Shown in pieces: positions 12,518 through 25,500 of a stretch of 64,000 bases of DNA. The notes beneath the pieces are model-generated. The model was not told the DNA's origin. It searched no databases and saw only the letters and a list, made by a program, of their open reading frames with translations. Positions within the stretch are counted from its first letter, which is position 1, and each line of letters begins with the position of its first letter. The DNA lies in assembly GCA_003833135.1 (NCBI GenBank), contig QZLH01000082.1, forward strand, positions 72,570 through 136,569, read 5' to 3'. The translations under genes and the position numbers were made by a program. This DNA comes from Oehlia diaphana. Lineage: Eukaryota; Glomeromycota; Glomeromycetes; Glomerales; Glomeraceae.

Positions 12518-14833
12518 ATGGAAGACGATAATACTACAAATGTAGAGCTTAATACTTATTCAGAACCACCAACAATTATTACAGAGGATGAGAATGGAAA
12601 TACTCATGCTGAAATTCCAACAGTAGAAATTAAGAAACTTAATCTTCCCTATCGTAAGGTAGTAAATTACAAAAGGAAAAAAAAAAAATTATCATATTAA
12701 TTCAGGAATAAATTATTTAATTAAAAGGGGTTCAGCAATGCTGGGGAAACTCTTACACCTGTCGAGCTAAAAGTTAGTGGAGAACTTCCTTCATGGTTAA
12801 GTGGTGAACTTTACACAGTAGGTCCTGGCACATACGACATAAAATACACCCGTATGATCGAAAGTGAAGGAGGATTTGAAAGTGCCACAGAAACATTTTC
12901 AATAGGTCACTGGTTTGATGGGTACGTCAAGCGATTCGTTTGTTTCTCATGACAAATATTTACTGATCATCATATTAATATCAGTTTACCACTCGTTAAT
13001 CGATTTGAGTTTGATGGAAAGGATGGTAAGATTAAATATCGGTCAAGAATAACCAGTAGAAAATATGAAATTAAAATACGCGATCATCATGGTATCGTTA
13101 CGAGACATCCTTTTACATTATTTAAGACCCATGCAAAGTAATAATAATGTTATTATTAATTATGATAATTTATTTGAATAAAATTAATTTATATTATGTT
13201 TTTATATAAAAGTCAAACGCCTCTGGCAAAATTATTTGGACAAAAACGTACAGATAAACCTGAAATGGAACCTTGTTCCGTTAATATTAGTACAAAATTT
13301 CCATTTTACAAATCTGGCGAAAAACCTAAAGTGTTTTGTCAAAATCACGCAAGTCAAGTAAGTTATATTTTAATTGCCATGCTATAGACTTTATTTTATT
13401 AAATTTTAATCTCTTAATAGGTGGTAGAACTTGATGCACATGATCTTGCTCCTTCACGCGTTTATTCTTGGAACGATATAAATCCACTTTTTAGAGGTGA
13501 TCATGCTTCTCCCCACCCACATTATGATGATAATACTGGGGAATTAATCAATTTTAACATGGAAGTTCATGCATTGGGAACAAAATATAATTTCTTTTCC
13601 ATCACGGAAAAGAATCCAAATGGTGAATTTATCGCCAGTATATCAGCCAAAGCAAGTTATGTACATAGTTTTGCTGTGACACAGAGATTTATAATTTTGG
13701 TATATAATTAAATTAATATGTCATTCTTATTCTTCCAAATTAGAGAAAATTAAATATTTTATTATGTTATAGGTTGTATTTCCGTTTCATGGAAAAAATG
13801 CTGGTATTAATTTCAAGTGGTCGGATAATATTTTGGATTCGCTTACTTACAGATCAGAAGAATCTACACTATTTTACGTTATATCAAGAGCAAAAAAACA
13901 GCATGTTGCTACATATAGATCGGAACCATGTTTCGCGTAAGTTTGAGAACATTGAATTATTAATTACAATTTCTTATTAATAATTTTTATAATAAATTAG
14001 GTTTCACCATATTAATGCTTTTGAGGATGATGATGATAATTTATATTTAGATATAGTATGCTACGATAATACAGAAATATGTTATGATTTATCACTTGAA
14101 AATTTAAGAACCGGATTAGTTGTTGAACTTCCTTTAGCTGAAGTTCGTAGATATGTTTTACAAAATATTCAAGTTGAATCAATAAAATTTTCAAAAATAC
14201 CACAGGCAACGCAATTGGAGACTTTACAGAATACTGTAGTTGGTCTATTCAAAAATGTTCAACCAGTTACATATCCTTTGCCTGTTGCAAATTATGTTCG
14301 TTGCTTAGATTCTACTTTAGAATTACCAAGGTATTTTTGAAAAATGACAATCATTTTTTAAACATCCGTAAATATTAAGTCATTATATATTTATATGAAT
14401 TCAGAATCAATCCAAAATTTCATGGTCAGAAATATCGTTATGTCTATGGAATTGGTCTTTCGGCAAGAGCTGCCACTCAAAATGGTCAAATATGGGATTC
14501 ACTTATTAAATGCGTAAGTATTGATATGCCTCAACCTAATTATATCTTTATATTAATTTCCAACGTTTAATACAGGATTTGGATACTAAAGAGGTTATCG
14601 CTATGTGGAGTGAAGAAGATTGTTACCCTTCTGAACCTGTTTTTGTGCCAGTCCCTGGTAATGAAAACGATGAGGATGATGGTGTATTATTAAGTGTTAT
14701 ATTTGAAGGTCAAAAAGTTAAAAGTTATTTAGTGGTACTTGACGCAAAAACTTTATTGGAAAAGGCTCGTGTCGATTTACCACAAGTTATACCCTTATCT
14801 TTTGGACATGGTTCTTTTAGACAAAATGTTTAA
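12518..14833 (+). CDS. Carotenoid cleavage oxygenase (BCO/RPE65/CCD family), 9 exons, 590 aa
   Basis: Enzymes of this family use a non-haem Fe(II) held by four histidines to split carotenoids into apocarotenoids. Exons: 12518-12658, 12728-12921, 12985-13137, 13213-13357, 13421-13699, 13773-13936, 14001-14330, 14405-14513, 14576-14833; all join in frame. The N terminus has the family block ELPSWLSGELYTVGPGTYDI. Three iron-histidine motifs are plain: HPHYD, YVHSFAVTQ and FHHINAFED; the fourth is the C-terminal FGHGSF. The length (590 aa) suits animal and fungal BCO-type members. Ending IGHWFDG near residue 110 is the usual start of the propeller. The carotenoid substrate cannot be told from sequence. 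The gene faces the importin gene tail to tail with 274 bp between stops. Confidence 0.9.
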
Positions 14834-15107
14834 TTTATTTATACTTGTATATGTCAAGACAAATAATATTTTATATTTTAATTTTCAACCCATAAATAAC
14901 AGATGAGATTACATATTTATTAGTAATCTAATTAATTATTCTTTTTATCATTCTTACTTTCCAATTTTCTTTACAGATCAGTTGGTTACAACCAAGTATG
15001 GTATAAATAAATTTAACCAACAAATAAATACTTACAATTACAATTTAAAATAAATGATACAAATTAAAGGTTTAATTCGTAAGAAAATATAATAAACAAA
15101 AGTTAAT

Positions 15108-18100
15108 TTAAACATTCATTAATCCTTTTAATTGATCTAATAAAGTATTATCAACTCGACTTAAATATTTTTGTCTAAACATTTCAGGCCCCCCATTAAG
15201 AGCTTCGCACTCACCAATCTTTAAATTGATATAATGAATTAGATTGGTAGTATGAATAGGATCTCGTTGTAATAACTATAGTTGTAACATAATCAAGTTA
15301 GTTTAAATAAAATATAAAAATGAACTTTAAATATAAAGAACTTACAGCCCGTTTACGTTTAGTTTCAGGTGATGCATCACTATCATCAATTTCATTTTTT
15401 CCCACATATTCTTCTTGCCAATAAACTAATGCGCTATAACCACAAAGTATTAAAAAAAAATAATATCAAAACATAATATCAAAAGTATTAAACTTACTCT
15501 CCACCACCGGACTCTTTAACTTCGCTCAATACATCACACCAAACTCCAATAAATTGGGCTAAGAAGCCTAAAATGGTGGAATTTGTTGTAGCGATCAATG
15601 TAGCAAAAGCCATTGCACTCAATTTCCGTTGTTTCGGATGTCCAATATTATCAAACTGGTGAGGGTTATTAATTAAACAAATTAATTTATAATACTATAA
15701 TATAAATAAAAATGATTAAATTTAATACCTTATCTAACCATGTTTCCAAGACTTTCTTTAATAAATCTTCTTGTTGAATATTATATTGTTGACTGGCGAT
15801 TGTGATGAAATGTAAAAAAAATACTGGATCATTAATAATAATCCTAGCTAATATTGAGACATAACTTACAAGAACGTAAGGATTTTCCTGTTGCAAAGTA
15901 AATAAATTAATAAAGATTATATCTTAAATAATAACACAACAAAAAAAAAAATACCTCATTAACAGAAATTATAGTATTGAGTAATTTTCCGAGAAGTCCC
16001 GTGCTAATAATCGATTCTTTCAACAATCCAAATGGACAAGCTTGTAAAGTAACATCAATAACATAAATGATAGCACGACATGCTTCAGGTCTTAGGTCCC
16101 CGAATAATCGAGTAAATGCGTCCATGATAGGAATTGAATATGACTGTTGACAAACAATGCAATATTAATAAATGTATAAAATAAATAAAAGCGAACAAGT
16201 GATAAAAAAATTCAAAAAAAGCACCTGTACAATCATTTCAGGTACCAATAGAATATAACTTTCCATAATTCTAAGTACTCTCTTGAGTGTTTCAGACCCA
16301 AATTCCAATAACCCGATAGCAGCGGGGACGAGATTAAATAGTAGTGGTGTGCATTCAACGGTATTTTCAAGAATTGCCAACCAAAGATCCAAGCCGTCTT
16401 CTAAAAGGTATACGTGTTCTTCCTGAACAAATGAGCGAATGATGTCTTGCGAACATTATGATGAGAGTAATCATTGCATTATTTAATATGTAAATATTAT
16501 TCAACTTACAGTGTTTGGACTAACGCTGTATTGAATGATTGGTATTATAAACTCATGAAGATTAACAGACTGCTCCCACAAAGCCTAATACAAACACAAC
16601 GCGTGTAAAACTTTTTAATTTAAAATTTAAATAAATATAATATAAAATATTTTATTTTACCTGAACAAGTTTGGTTAATATCACAAGGATAGCTGGTTTG
16701 AATAAATATTCGCTTTGAGCAACTTGCCACAATGTTGGTAATAAGTTTGTAATTTTCTCAGAAAAGGGTGCAATCTAAAAATTAAAATTGAGTATACAAT
16801 TTTCAAGGAAAAAAAAACATATAAAATTTACCTGTGAATCCATTCTTTCTACTATTAGGGATAAGCAGTTCAAAATCTTCAAGCGGCTTTCAAATTGTTC
16901 CACCTCTCCAATTAAACGCGTTAATAATGTGATTGCACGATCAAGATATGGAACAAATCCGTCTGAATCAAAATCCCATTCATCTACACGTACTTAGAAG
17001 TTAAGAATAATAAATTCTTTGCAAAAAAATGTAAATAGTACTAGATATTATCAAGGATATAATTTTTTAGATTAATTGCAGCAGTCAATCTAACGACAAA
17101 ATCCTCTTCCGGGTTTATAAAATATGTCATAACGTCGTAAACTCTAGGTCGATTTTCTTTTGACAATTTAACACATACCCATCTTCCAATAATCCATGCA
17201 ATACGACGCCGAATTATTTTGAAACTAAAGTTTAAGAACATTATAGTCTTATTACAAAATCATCAATTTTCTTAAAAAAAACTGAAAATATAATCAATCC
17301 ATCAATCTTGCCTAGGATCATTATTTGCTGCTTCAACCAACAAATTATTAACAAGCCAAGAATCGAAATCAAGCACATCATATAATTCATGTGAACCTAA
17401 TCCAACTGCACAATAAATAGCGTCTTTAACTAACAAATTATCTGATTGAGTCACTAGTAAATTTGGAACCAAAATTATATAAGTAATTCAAATTACTTGA
17501 TATTCAGATTCCAAGATAAAATAAACTTACAAGCTACAAAATTAAACAAAAAACAAGTAATCGAGTTAGATATCATTTTTTTTTTTAAAAAAAAAAAATT
17601 TGTTAATAAATAATAATTGATCAGAAAAAGCCAATTATGGCAGTTTAATCTTTGACTATAAATGTCTAATAAGACCGTCGTGAATATGAAATTTCATCGT
17701 TTGCTAGTAAAATCAAAAAAATTTGAGTTTTTAAATAAGAGAAAATACTCACATGCGGCATTTTCCAACAATTTCAAAATTTTTGGTGACAGAAGGTCGC
17801 GACATTGAGTGATTAAATCTGTAAATACTTTTTCGGCACAGGGCTAGAACATTTAAATAAGAATTTTTTAAAAATAGTAGATATCAAAAAATAAAAAAAA
17901 TATAATACTAATCGAATTAAAACACACTCTTATCTGATATTCCCAATGATCAATCTCATCAAAATTAACCCAGCCTTCCGGATCTTCTTCCCACATTACC
18001 AAATCTTCTTTTCTCAAAATTAGATAACTTGATATTAATAATTCGGCAAATGATTCGACGAAGCTTTGTGTCAATATTTGTTCCTCTAATATTTTCATCG

Positions 18101-20255
18101 CATCAGAAAGACGTAGATCTTCACTTTCTGTTTATGCAATAAAGTTATATTCAACGAACTTAATTTCTAAAAATTAGTTATAAGAGTATATATACCTTTG
18201 ATATCTTGATTATAACTAGACTTCCTTATGATGCCTTTCAATAACAATAAGGCTTGAATTAAAATCTTTTCTGTACCATACGGTTGGGTCGCCATTTCTA
18301 TATCAAAATAAAAAATAAGATTAAATAAAGAAGTAATTATCATGAAAAATATAAATATAGATCTTTAAATTAATTTGCATGCCTGTTTCATACGATTTAC
18401 TATGCATGACAAGCAATTGCCAATAATAATGAATTACATCCCTAGATCCTGGAGTCATTATAAATGAAATTGGACGCAACTTTTGTAACTCAATATAAAA
18501 TTTCCCAATTAAATTAACTTTAGAATCTAAAAGTTCAAAAATCGGAGAGGATGTATCTTGAAATGAATTTCCTTAAAAAAAGTAATAATAAAAAAAAATA
18601 TATATTGATTATGTGGTAATTATTAAAGCAAAACTTAATTGTATGACTATAAAAAAAAAATTACTTAAAGTATAAAATTTTTGTAAATGATCAAATGCTA
18701 AAACAAAGAATGCCTAAGATAGAATAAGATTATTTAAATATAGTGATCGTAAAAATTAAAATCTTCTATAATCACTATTATTGTCTCATTCACCTTGGTC
18801 TCATCAACTTTACTAATGTCTTGAAAACCATGAACAATTAAACGTCTGATAGATTTCAGCGCAATTAGTGAAGTTTCTAAATCCGTTGCATTTACAATAT
18901 CATTAGAAGTTGAAATCATATTGAAGAATCGATTGGTGTGCTCCACGTAAATGCTAGCCACATTACGAAGTAATTCTGGCGCAATCTTTTTAATTTATAA
19001 AAAGATTTTAACTAAAAAAATGGAAATTTATTTAAAGATAAATTAAAGATAAAAACCTGTTCGAACATTTTCCGATCTGGTCCGAATGTTTTCGAACATA
19101 ACGCTTTCACTACTAAATGTAATGTTAAAATTGCTCTCTTTTGTATCAAGATTGCTGAATTAACATTCATTGTTGAATGAATTATGGATAACAAATTTTG
19201 AAGTAGATCTGGCCTTAAATTATTGATAATTTGTTTAAATGTATGATATATTTATGTAATACTAATGTATAATTTCAATACATACCATTCGTTAGGAAAA
19301 TCAATGCGGGCAATTTTAGATACTAAAACAGCACTTTGGGTTGCAAGCTAGAATATTAAAAAACGCGTTAATTAGTTGCTGTAAAATTGATTTAGTATTA
19401 TGAGTCGGTTCATACTTGATTATGGCTTTCGTCCATAAAAGACAAAAGTTGGCTTCTAATCTTCGCTTTCTCCTCGGGGTTGATGGTACTTACGATAGGA
19501 AAGGATAAATCAATTAATATAAAATTAACCAATATAAAATTTTTGAGAATGAGTAAAAGAAAAAGATCTTAATTATCACCTTTTTGCTGTTTTACGCCAG
19601 TATTTATCGACACCATTTTTGAAAAATATAACTCCAAAAAATCGAATATTCACATCAACGGACTTGTCATTGATAATTTCCTACAAACGAACGCCATTTA
19701 CGAAGTTAAATATAATTAATAATAAAAAAAATATATATATATTAAAATAAATTAATTAATAATCAGATAGTCTCATGTAAATTATGATTGTCTTTTCTTA
19801 ATGATAATTATATCATTCACATACTAATTATTATTAATCGAATCGATTTTTTCAGGATTATCGAATTATGAATGCATCAAAGAAAGATAAATTATAAATT
19901 AATCAAATTAAATTAATATATGATTTGAATAATAATTAGATAATAATTTATTTTGCATTTTTACACAATAATTTTCCAAGTAATATTTTAATTATCAATT
20001 CTTTGGCACAAGCTTTATAACTTCAAAATAAAACCACGAAACTATTTTTACATATTATATTACGGGGTATAATTATATTCTTTCTAGTACAACCTCAACT
20101 TCAGAATAATATGTTTCACTCACCAATAACGTAATATAAAACTCTGGAACTACTTCCCACTGTTTAAGTTGTACCTCGGCAAGTTTTATACGTTCTGGTT
20201 GCTGTGAAGTCGCTTCTGCTAAGGTTTGTAAAAGTTGATCGCGAGGGGAAGACAT
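15108..20255 (-). CDS. Importin-11 / Kap120-type karyopherin-beta, many exons
   Basis: Importin-11-type receptors carry cargo through nuclear pores under Ran-GTP control. The first exon has the importin-beta N-terminal pattern of helix-rich ATSQ...LAEVQLKQWE and ends at a GTGAGT donor near 20127. The next exon continues with NIRFFGVIFFKNGVDKYWR, the family signature. Further exons give FPNEWPDLLQ, IIRRRIAWIIGRW, VVRLTAAINLKN and a C-terminal HEAT tail ending at TAA 15108-15110. About 17 small exons are needed, with introns mostly 50-100 nt but a ~440-nt first intron. Two adjacent introns are non-canonical (see 16990-17060 and 17225-17311). Exon borders in the first third are approximate. The start is the first ATG and matches the expected family N terminus. 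Confidence 0.85.
16990..17060 (-). other. U12-type AT-AC intron in the importin gene
   Basis: No GT donor gives an open frame here; reading on reaches a stop just past 17045. An intron of 71 nt starting ATATCCTTG and ending TTCTTAACTTCTAAGTAC fits: the start matches the U12 consensus ATATCCTTT at 8 of 9 positions, TTCTTAAC matches the U12 branch site TCCTTAAC at 7 of 8, and the branch lies about 11 nt from the AC end. Removing it joins NLKN to CVDEWDFDSDGFVPYLD, which is the expected importin-11 continuation. Confidence 0.82.
17225..17311 (-). other. GC-AG intron in the importin gene
   Basis: The exon ending ANNDP has AG/GCAAGA as its only plausible donor, which matches the standard GC-donor consensus AG/GCAAGT. 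The 87-nt intron ends CTTTAG. Joining gives NNDPSFKIIRRRIAW, as expected for the family. It lies one exon (164 nt, 17224-17061) upstream of the AT-AC intron. Confidence 0.72.
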
Positions 20256-22525
20256 AATTCTTTAGTAAAAATTTGATTATAAAAAATTTTTTTTAAAAAA
20301 AAAAACTGTACCATATACCCGGTTTGTGGATTTCCCGGATAAAGCACAGTCGATCGTTGCCAAATTTATTTATTAATCCCAAAATTAGTACTAAAAAGCG
20401 CGAAATATTTCACGTTACAGTTTTATACTAAACTTTGTTTCTAAAAAGAATGGATCTTTTTTGTGGCGAAAGTTTTTTTTAAATTAAAATTAAAATTATA
20501 CATGTAATTAACAGGGTTTGGGGTTTCGAGTCTCGTGTTCGCTGCACTTCAAACCGGTTTTAGTGATTCTTTTTTTATCCTACAGCACAAACATATATAA
20601 TTACGTATCAGATATTTTTAAGGAAACAAGAGATAATATGAATCATTATTATATAATAATATGAAATGTAGCACAAATATGTAGCATAATTAATTTAATA
20701 GTGCGAATCGATTTTACCTAAATTTGTCATTAGCATTATTAGGAGCTTCTTTTTTTCTTTTTTTCAGTTTTAATAATAAAGTAGTTGGCAATCTTTCAAT
20801 AAAGAAGACTTTTTTTACCAATATTCTAATGGATTATCAATTTGACGGAGAAGGACCGAATTCCGATTCTTTATTACATACAGCAAAAACTATTTAAAAA
20901 GCCTTTTATTTATTTGTCATACAATAGCGACCGCCTCTGACAAACAATGAATAGCAATACTTAGACGAATAAGTTGCAGTGCAACAACCAAGATCAACAT
21001 TATGAGTGCCCCTACTCTGCCCCTTGCACCCTGTATGGCTTTAAGTTGCTTCTTTGTAGTTAGTAATTTTGTACTGTCCGTAGTAACTAAAATGATTTCA
21101 TAGTGCCAAGTTTTTTGTAAACTGATAATTAAAATTGGAAATTACGCGTTTTAAAATATATCACAATAATATCGTAATATATTTTATTGTTTAGTATTGT
21201 ATGTGGCTTTGAAATTTCATTGCCCCAAACACATTTTAAAACTTGTAAATTGTATGAATTTTATTACACTTCGATTTCTTGTTTTCGATAGGAGAAATTT
21301 TGTATTTCACGTTTCAAGATGAAAATCATTTCAAAATAGTTCAAGTCTTTAAACTTTTGGAACATTACTGCGCGCTGAAAAAAAAAAATTAAAAAAAATA
21401 GTAATCAAAGAATTTTACTTAATAAATTTCCTTACTATATGTACTATAGTTCATTTGAATATTGTCAATCAATTTATTCACTTAAGCTTAGCCTATCGAT
21501 TCATTGCCTTAAAAAGTTACTGTCAATCGTGTCTTAGCCCAGAGGTCCTGACACTAACTTATGTGATTCCTGCATGAATTTTCCATCATTGATTATTGAA
21601 TATTGATCTTTCGATTTATTACAAAACTCTCTCTCGTACTAGACACCGTTCCTTGCATGTGAAGAAGCGTTTTCCGTATTTCACTCTGGGTTTCGCTTGT
21701 TCTATTCTTTTAAGGTATGATATATTTTGCTATATCATGTTTTTAACGTTTCAGAAATTTATTACACAAAGCTTCTTTTGTTAAGAGTTGAGAGGTTTGA
21801 TGGTTTGAAATTAAATTTAAACCATAAAATCGTAATTTTTTTTAGTTTATGTTCTTCTCACCTATACTTTTTTGTAACTTAATCAAAATATTCTTTTTCT
21901 TTTGTTAAGAACCGAAATGTTGATTTCGAAAGTCACTTTATAGGTAAAAGAAACCCCTCTCTTAACGAATTTTTTTAATTAATATGTAGGTGTCTATATA
22001 AAGCGCTTTTCTTAACATCGCCTATATTATCCAAAAAGAGAAGTAGCGGCTCTTAACAAGATATACCAGTAAGTTTCTTTCAATATTAAACGCTTACACA
22101 TATTATTAACAATATTAATAAATAAAAATCTTATTAATAATATTGTAGCAAGCAAACTTTTTGCCATTCTTTTACGAAAACCTACAAAGTTTTCGTTTTT
22201 TTTCTTTCTGTAAGTAAGTGTCTCGTTCACTCGTAAATAGTGAGAAACTTTGTTTCCCAATTTTTTATGATTTTTCAAATAATTACATAGGATTACAAAA
22301 TTATGCTTCAACAATTTATCACGCTCGATCTTCAACATTCCCCTCAACCAACTGACTCCTTTGTTAGGTGATTGGTTGGATTTCCTATACAATAAATAAT
22401 AGAAGAGCTAAAAGAAGGTTTATTTTCTCTGGGACAGTATTTTTACCTTATAATACGGCAACGGGACTTCGACGGGCGGCCGGATATTTTTAAATACGCA
22501 CAGGTGCCAAACGATTTGGAACAAT
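20256..22525. other. Intergenic between importin and OGT, with unexplained less AT-rich patch
   Basis: A 2.3-kb divergent interval. It should hold the importin promoter and the OGT leader. TATATAAAG near 21995 is a candidate OGT TATA box. Two things are not explained: an open minus-strand frame of 74 residues without an early Met at 20917-21141, in visibly less AT-rich DNA, and a basic 121-residue minus-strand frame at 22027-22392 overlapping the OGT leader. Neither has a family I recognise. Confidence 0.5.
22027..22392 (-). CDS. Possible small basic ORF, 121 aa, antisense to OGT leader
   Basis: An open frame of 121 codons starts at ATG 22392. It is rich in Lys, Arg and Leu, with one hydrophobic stretch (LLATILLIRFLFINIVNN) that could span a membrane. 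I do not recognise it. In DNA this AT-rich, 121 codons without a stop is longer than most chance frames nearby, but not beyond chance for a 64-kb window. Equally likely a non-coding part of the OGT 5' region. Confidence 0.2.
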   Translation of the reverse strand: MYRKSNQSPNKGVSWLRGMLKIERDKLLKHNFVILCNYLKNHKKLGNKVSHYLRVNETLTYRKKKNENFVGFRKRMAKSLLATILLIRFLFINIVNNMCKRLILKETYWYILLRAATSLFG

Positions 22526-25500
22526 ATGCAGGATCCGATCGGTTCGAATTTAGAAGCATTGAAGCTACAATCCGACAATGCGGAATTGGCAAAGGCATAC
22601 TGGTCGATTGGTAATTATTCACAGGCAATTTTCCACGCAAAAAAATCGGTAGTACACAAACCTACAGATTGGTTATGGATCGACTCCGTTATCACAGCGT
22701 TCATGAATCCAAATTACAATTACTACAACGAAGCATTAGAAGTATTGGATGCCGTGATTAACAGGTTAGATACAATAAAACACACGATACCAAATACCGA
22801 GTGGAATCAAATACAATCATTATATCGACGGCGAGCATTGGTTAAGCAATATCTTAACAGATACGAGGATTCTATTGAAGATCTCATAAATATTATCGTA
22901 GTAGCTTGTGCAAATTTTCAATTTGTAGATTTAATAGATCATATACTAGGATGTTGCAACTTTTATGGCTATTGCATACAAAATTACGTGAATGTTCAGC
23001 AAACCGTTACTTTATTAAACGGTTTACAACCTCATTCTTTCGTAAATTCTCCTATACCAAGTTTCTTCATGGATCCTGATTTTGTTCTGGGAGGTTTATT
23101 ACCTTACCTATTCCCATTTGCTCATGGATATCTACCTGGTCACACTTTTATAATTAGTTTACATGATCGTGAATATGCACAAAAAGATGCCGCTTTAGGA
23201 TTCCTTGAAATTTCAAAGGCATTTGAAGCAGATCCAGTGAAATGTTCAAAATTTTTAAATGCAACACCAATGCGATCAATATCTTTACTACTGTTATATA
23301 TGTCAATTGCAACATATCCAACAACTGAATCATTTCTTTTTCTTGCGGAAGTATTGACTAAAATTTCTGATTCAGTTACGATGGGTCAAGAAATCCTTGA
23401 TGGACCAAATTTAGCTTTAAAATTTTTATACAAGGCAGTTTTTTTTGATCCCAATAATCCAGATATATATATGGCGATGGCGGATATTTACTGGCGCCAA
23501 AATAATTTAATCGAGGCTACTTTTATTTATCAAAAGATATACGGAAGAAATAAACCCCACGATGAAGAAATAACGAGAAGATACGTTTTAGGATGTAATG
23601 TTACTGGAGAAAAATGCAGGAGTGAAGGAAGATGGGAAGAGGCTTTAAGACTATTTGAAACTGCTTACACAATCAATCCAGATAACACTGATGCTTTGAC
23701 ATTTTATTCGCAAGCGCTCAATTCAGTTTGCGATTGGTCAAAACGGGGTGGTGTTGGAGTCTTCTATGTAGACCAATGCAATACATTGATGTTCTCCGAC
23801 ATTCCTAAAAAAGTCGGAATGATGGGAAGAGTATCTGATGTTGTTGACAACTTTATAAAGGAGGGGGCAAAGTTTGGTGAAGGAATTATTCAACAATTTG
23901 GAGGGTTACATAAACTCTTCAATTTTCTTTGCGTTGGACTTAATTCCGATGACCCATGCTATAAATGGTTAAAAGCAAGGGCCGATTTGATAGCTTCTAC
24001 AAAAAATCCACCGAGTTTAAAAAATGAAGGCGGGTTTATATTAAGACTTATTAACAAATTAACACGTCGTGTGCAACATCGTTGGTACATTGAATATTAT
24101 GGGAATCAAATTATTTCACAGACTTCTCAGGTAGCAATTTGTAAAAGTGGTGATAAATATAACGAAAAATATCTTCGTCCAAAAGTTCCACCCGGTTTAC
24201 CACAACCTTCGCCAAGTCCTGTACAGCCATGGTATACATTTACTTATGATCTTAGCCCAAAGCAAATAAGATTAGTCAGTCACCGTCAAGCATTACATAT
24301 TGCATATGATGCATTTACTGCCAATTGGCTCCCAAATACCGTTTTTCCTCCACCGCCACCGCCATCTCCAAGAATTAAAGTTGGATATGTATCATTTGAC
24401 CTAAAAGATCATCCACTTGCTCATTTAATGCAATCAGTTTTTGAACTTCATAACAGACAGCATTTTGAGATTTATGTTTATGCATTAAATCCTGATGATG
24501 GTTCTGCATATAGACAAAAAATTATGGCGGGTTGTGATCACCCTAGAGATTGTAGCGGAAGCTCAACAAAAGATATATGTGATCAGATCATTCAAGATGG
24601 TATCCATATATTGATCAACTTAAACGGATATACAGCAGGAGACCGCAATCACATTTTTGCTGCTCGGCCTGCACCTATTCAAATGCAACATATGGGCTTT
24701 GCAGGTACGATGGGCGGTCTTTGGACTGATTATAATATTGTTGATGATATGATTGTTCCACCTTTGTTGACAAATGAAGAAGCATTTAAACGCAAAACAA
24801 AACATCACGTGGGTGATATTTGTGAAGAGTTAGATCCTGAAGAAGATGATGATAATATTTGGGTATACCCTGAGAAAATTCTCAGCCTTCCAGATACCTA
24901 CTTTGTAAATGATCATAAACAAGGATTCCGTGATGATCAACACATAAGAGGCACAGTTTTTGCAACTCGTGCAGATATCCAATGGACTCTTGAGGAAGAC
25001 AAACGTTGGAAGATGCGACAACAACTATTTCCAGGTGTTCCCGATGATTGGGTGATTTTCGCAAACTTTAACCAATTATATAAAGTGAGTTAATTCAATT
25101 ATTTATCTTTTACACAATTTCGTTACGTTCATAGAGATTAACAAGTGTGCTAAACTTTGCTTTCTTTTTAGATTGACCCAGTTATATTCAAGGTGTGGTT
25201 GGAGATTCTTGCACAGGTACCTAATTCTATCCTATGGTTATTAAAATTTCCTGCAGATGGAGCCAAGAATTTGTACAGCACCGCTTTACAATGGGCCGGT
25301 ATAGGGGTTGCAACCCGCATTCATTTTACAGATATAGCTGGTAAACATGATCACATTCTTCGTGGAAGAGTTGCCGATTTAGTTTTAGACACACCCCAAG
25401 TAAATGCGCATACTACAGCGTGTGATATTTTATGGTCTGGAACTCCAATCTTAACGCTCTGCGGAAATGATCATAAATGGTGTTCAAGAGTTGCTGCCTC

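Noticed and set aside
17041..17241. Stop codon (TAG 17041-17043 region) suggesting a broken importin gene
   Set aside because: An AT-AC intron explains it and joins conserved sequence on both sides.
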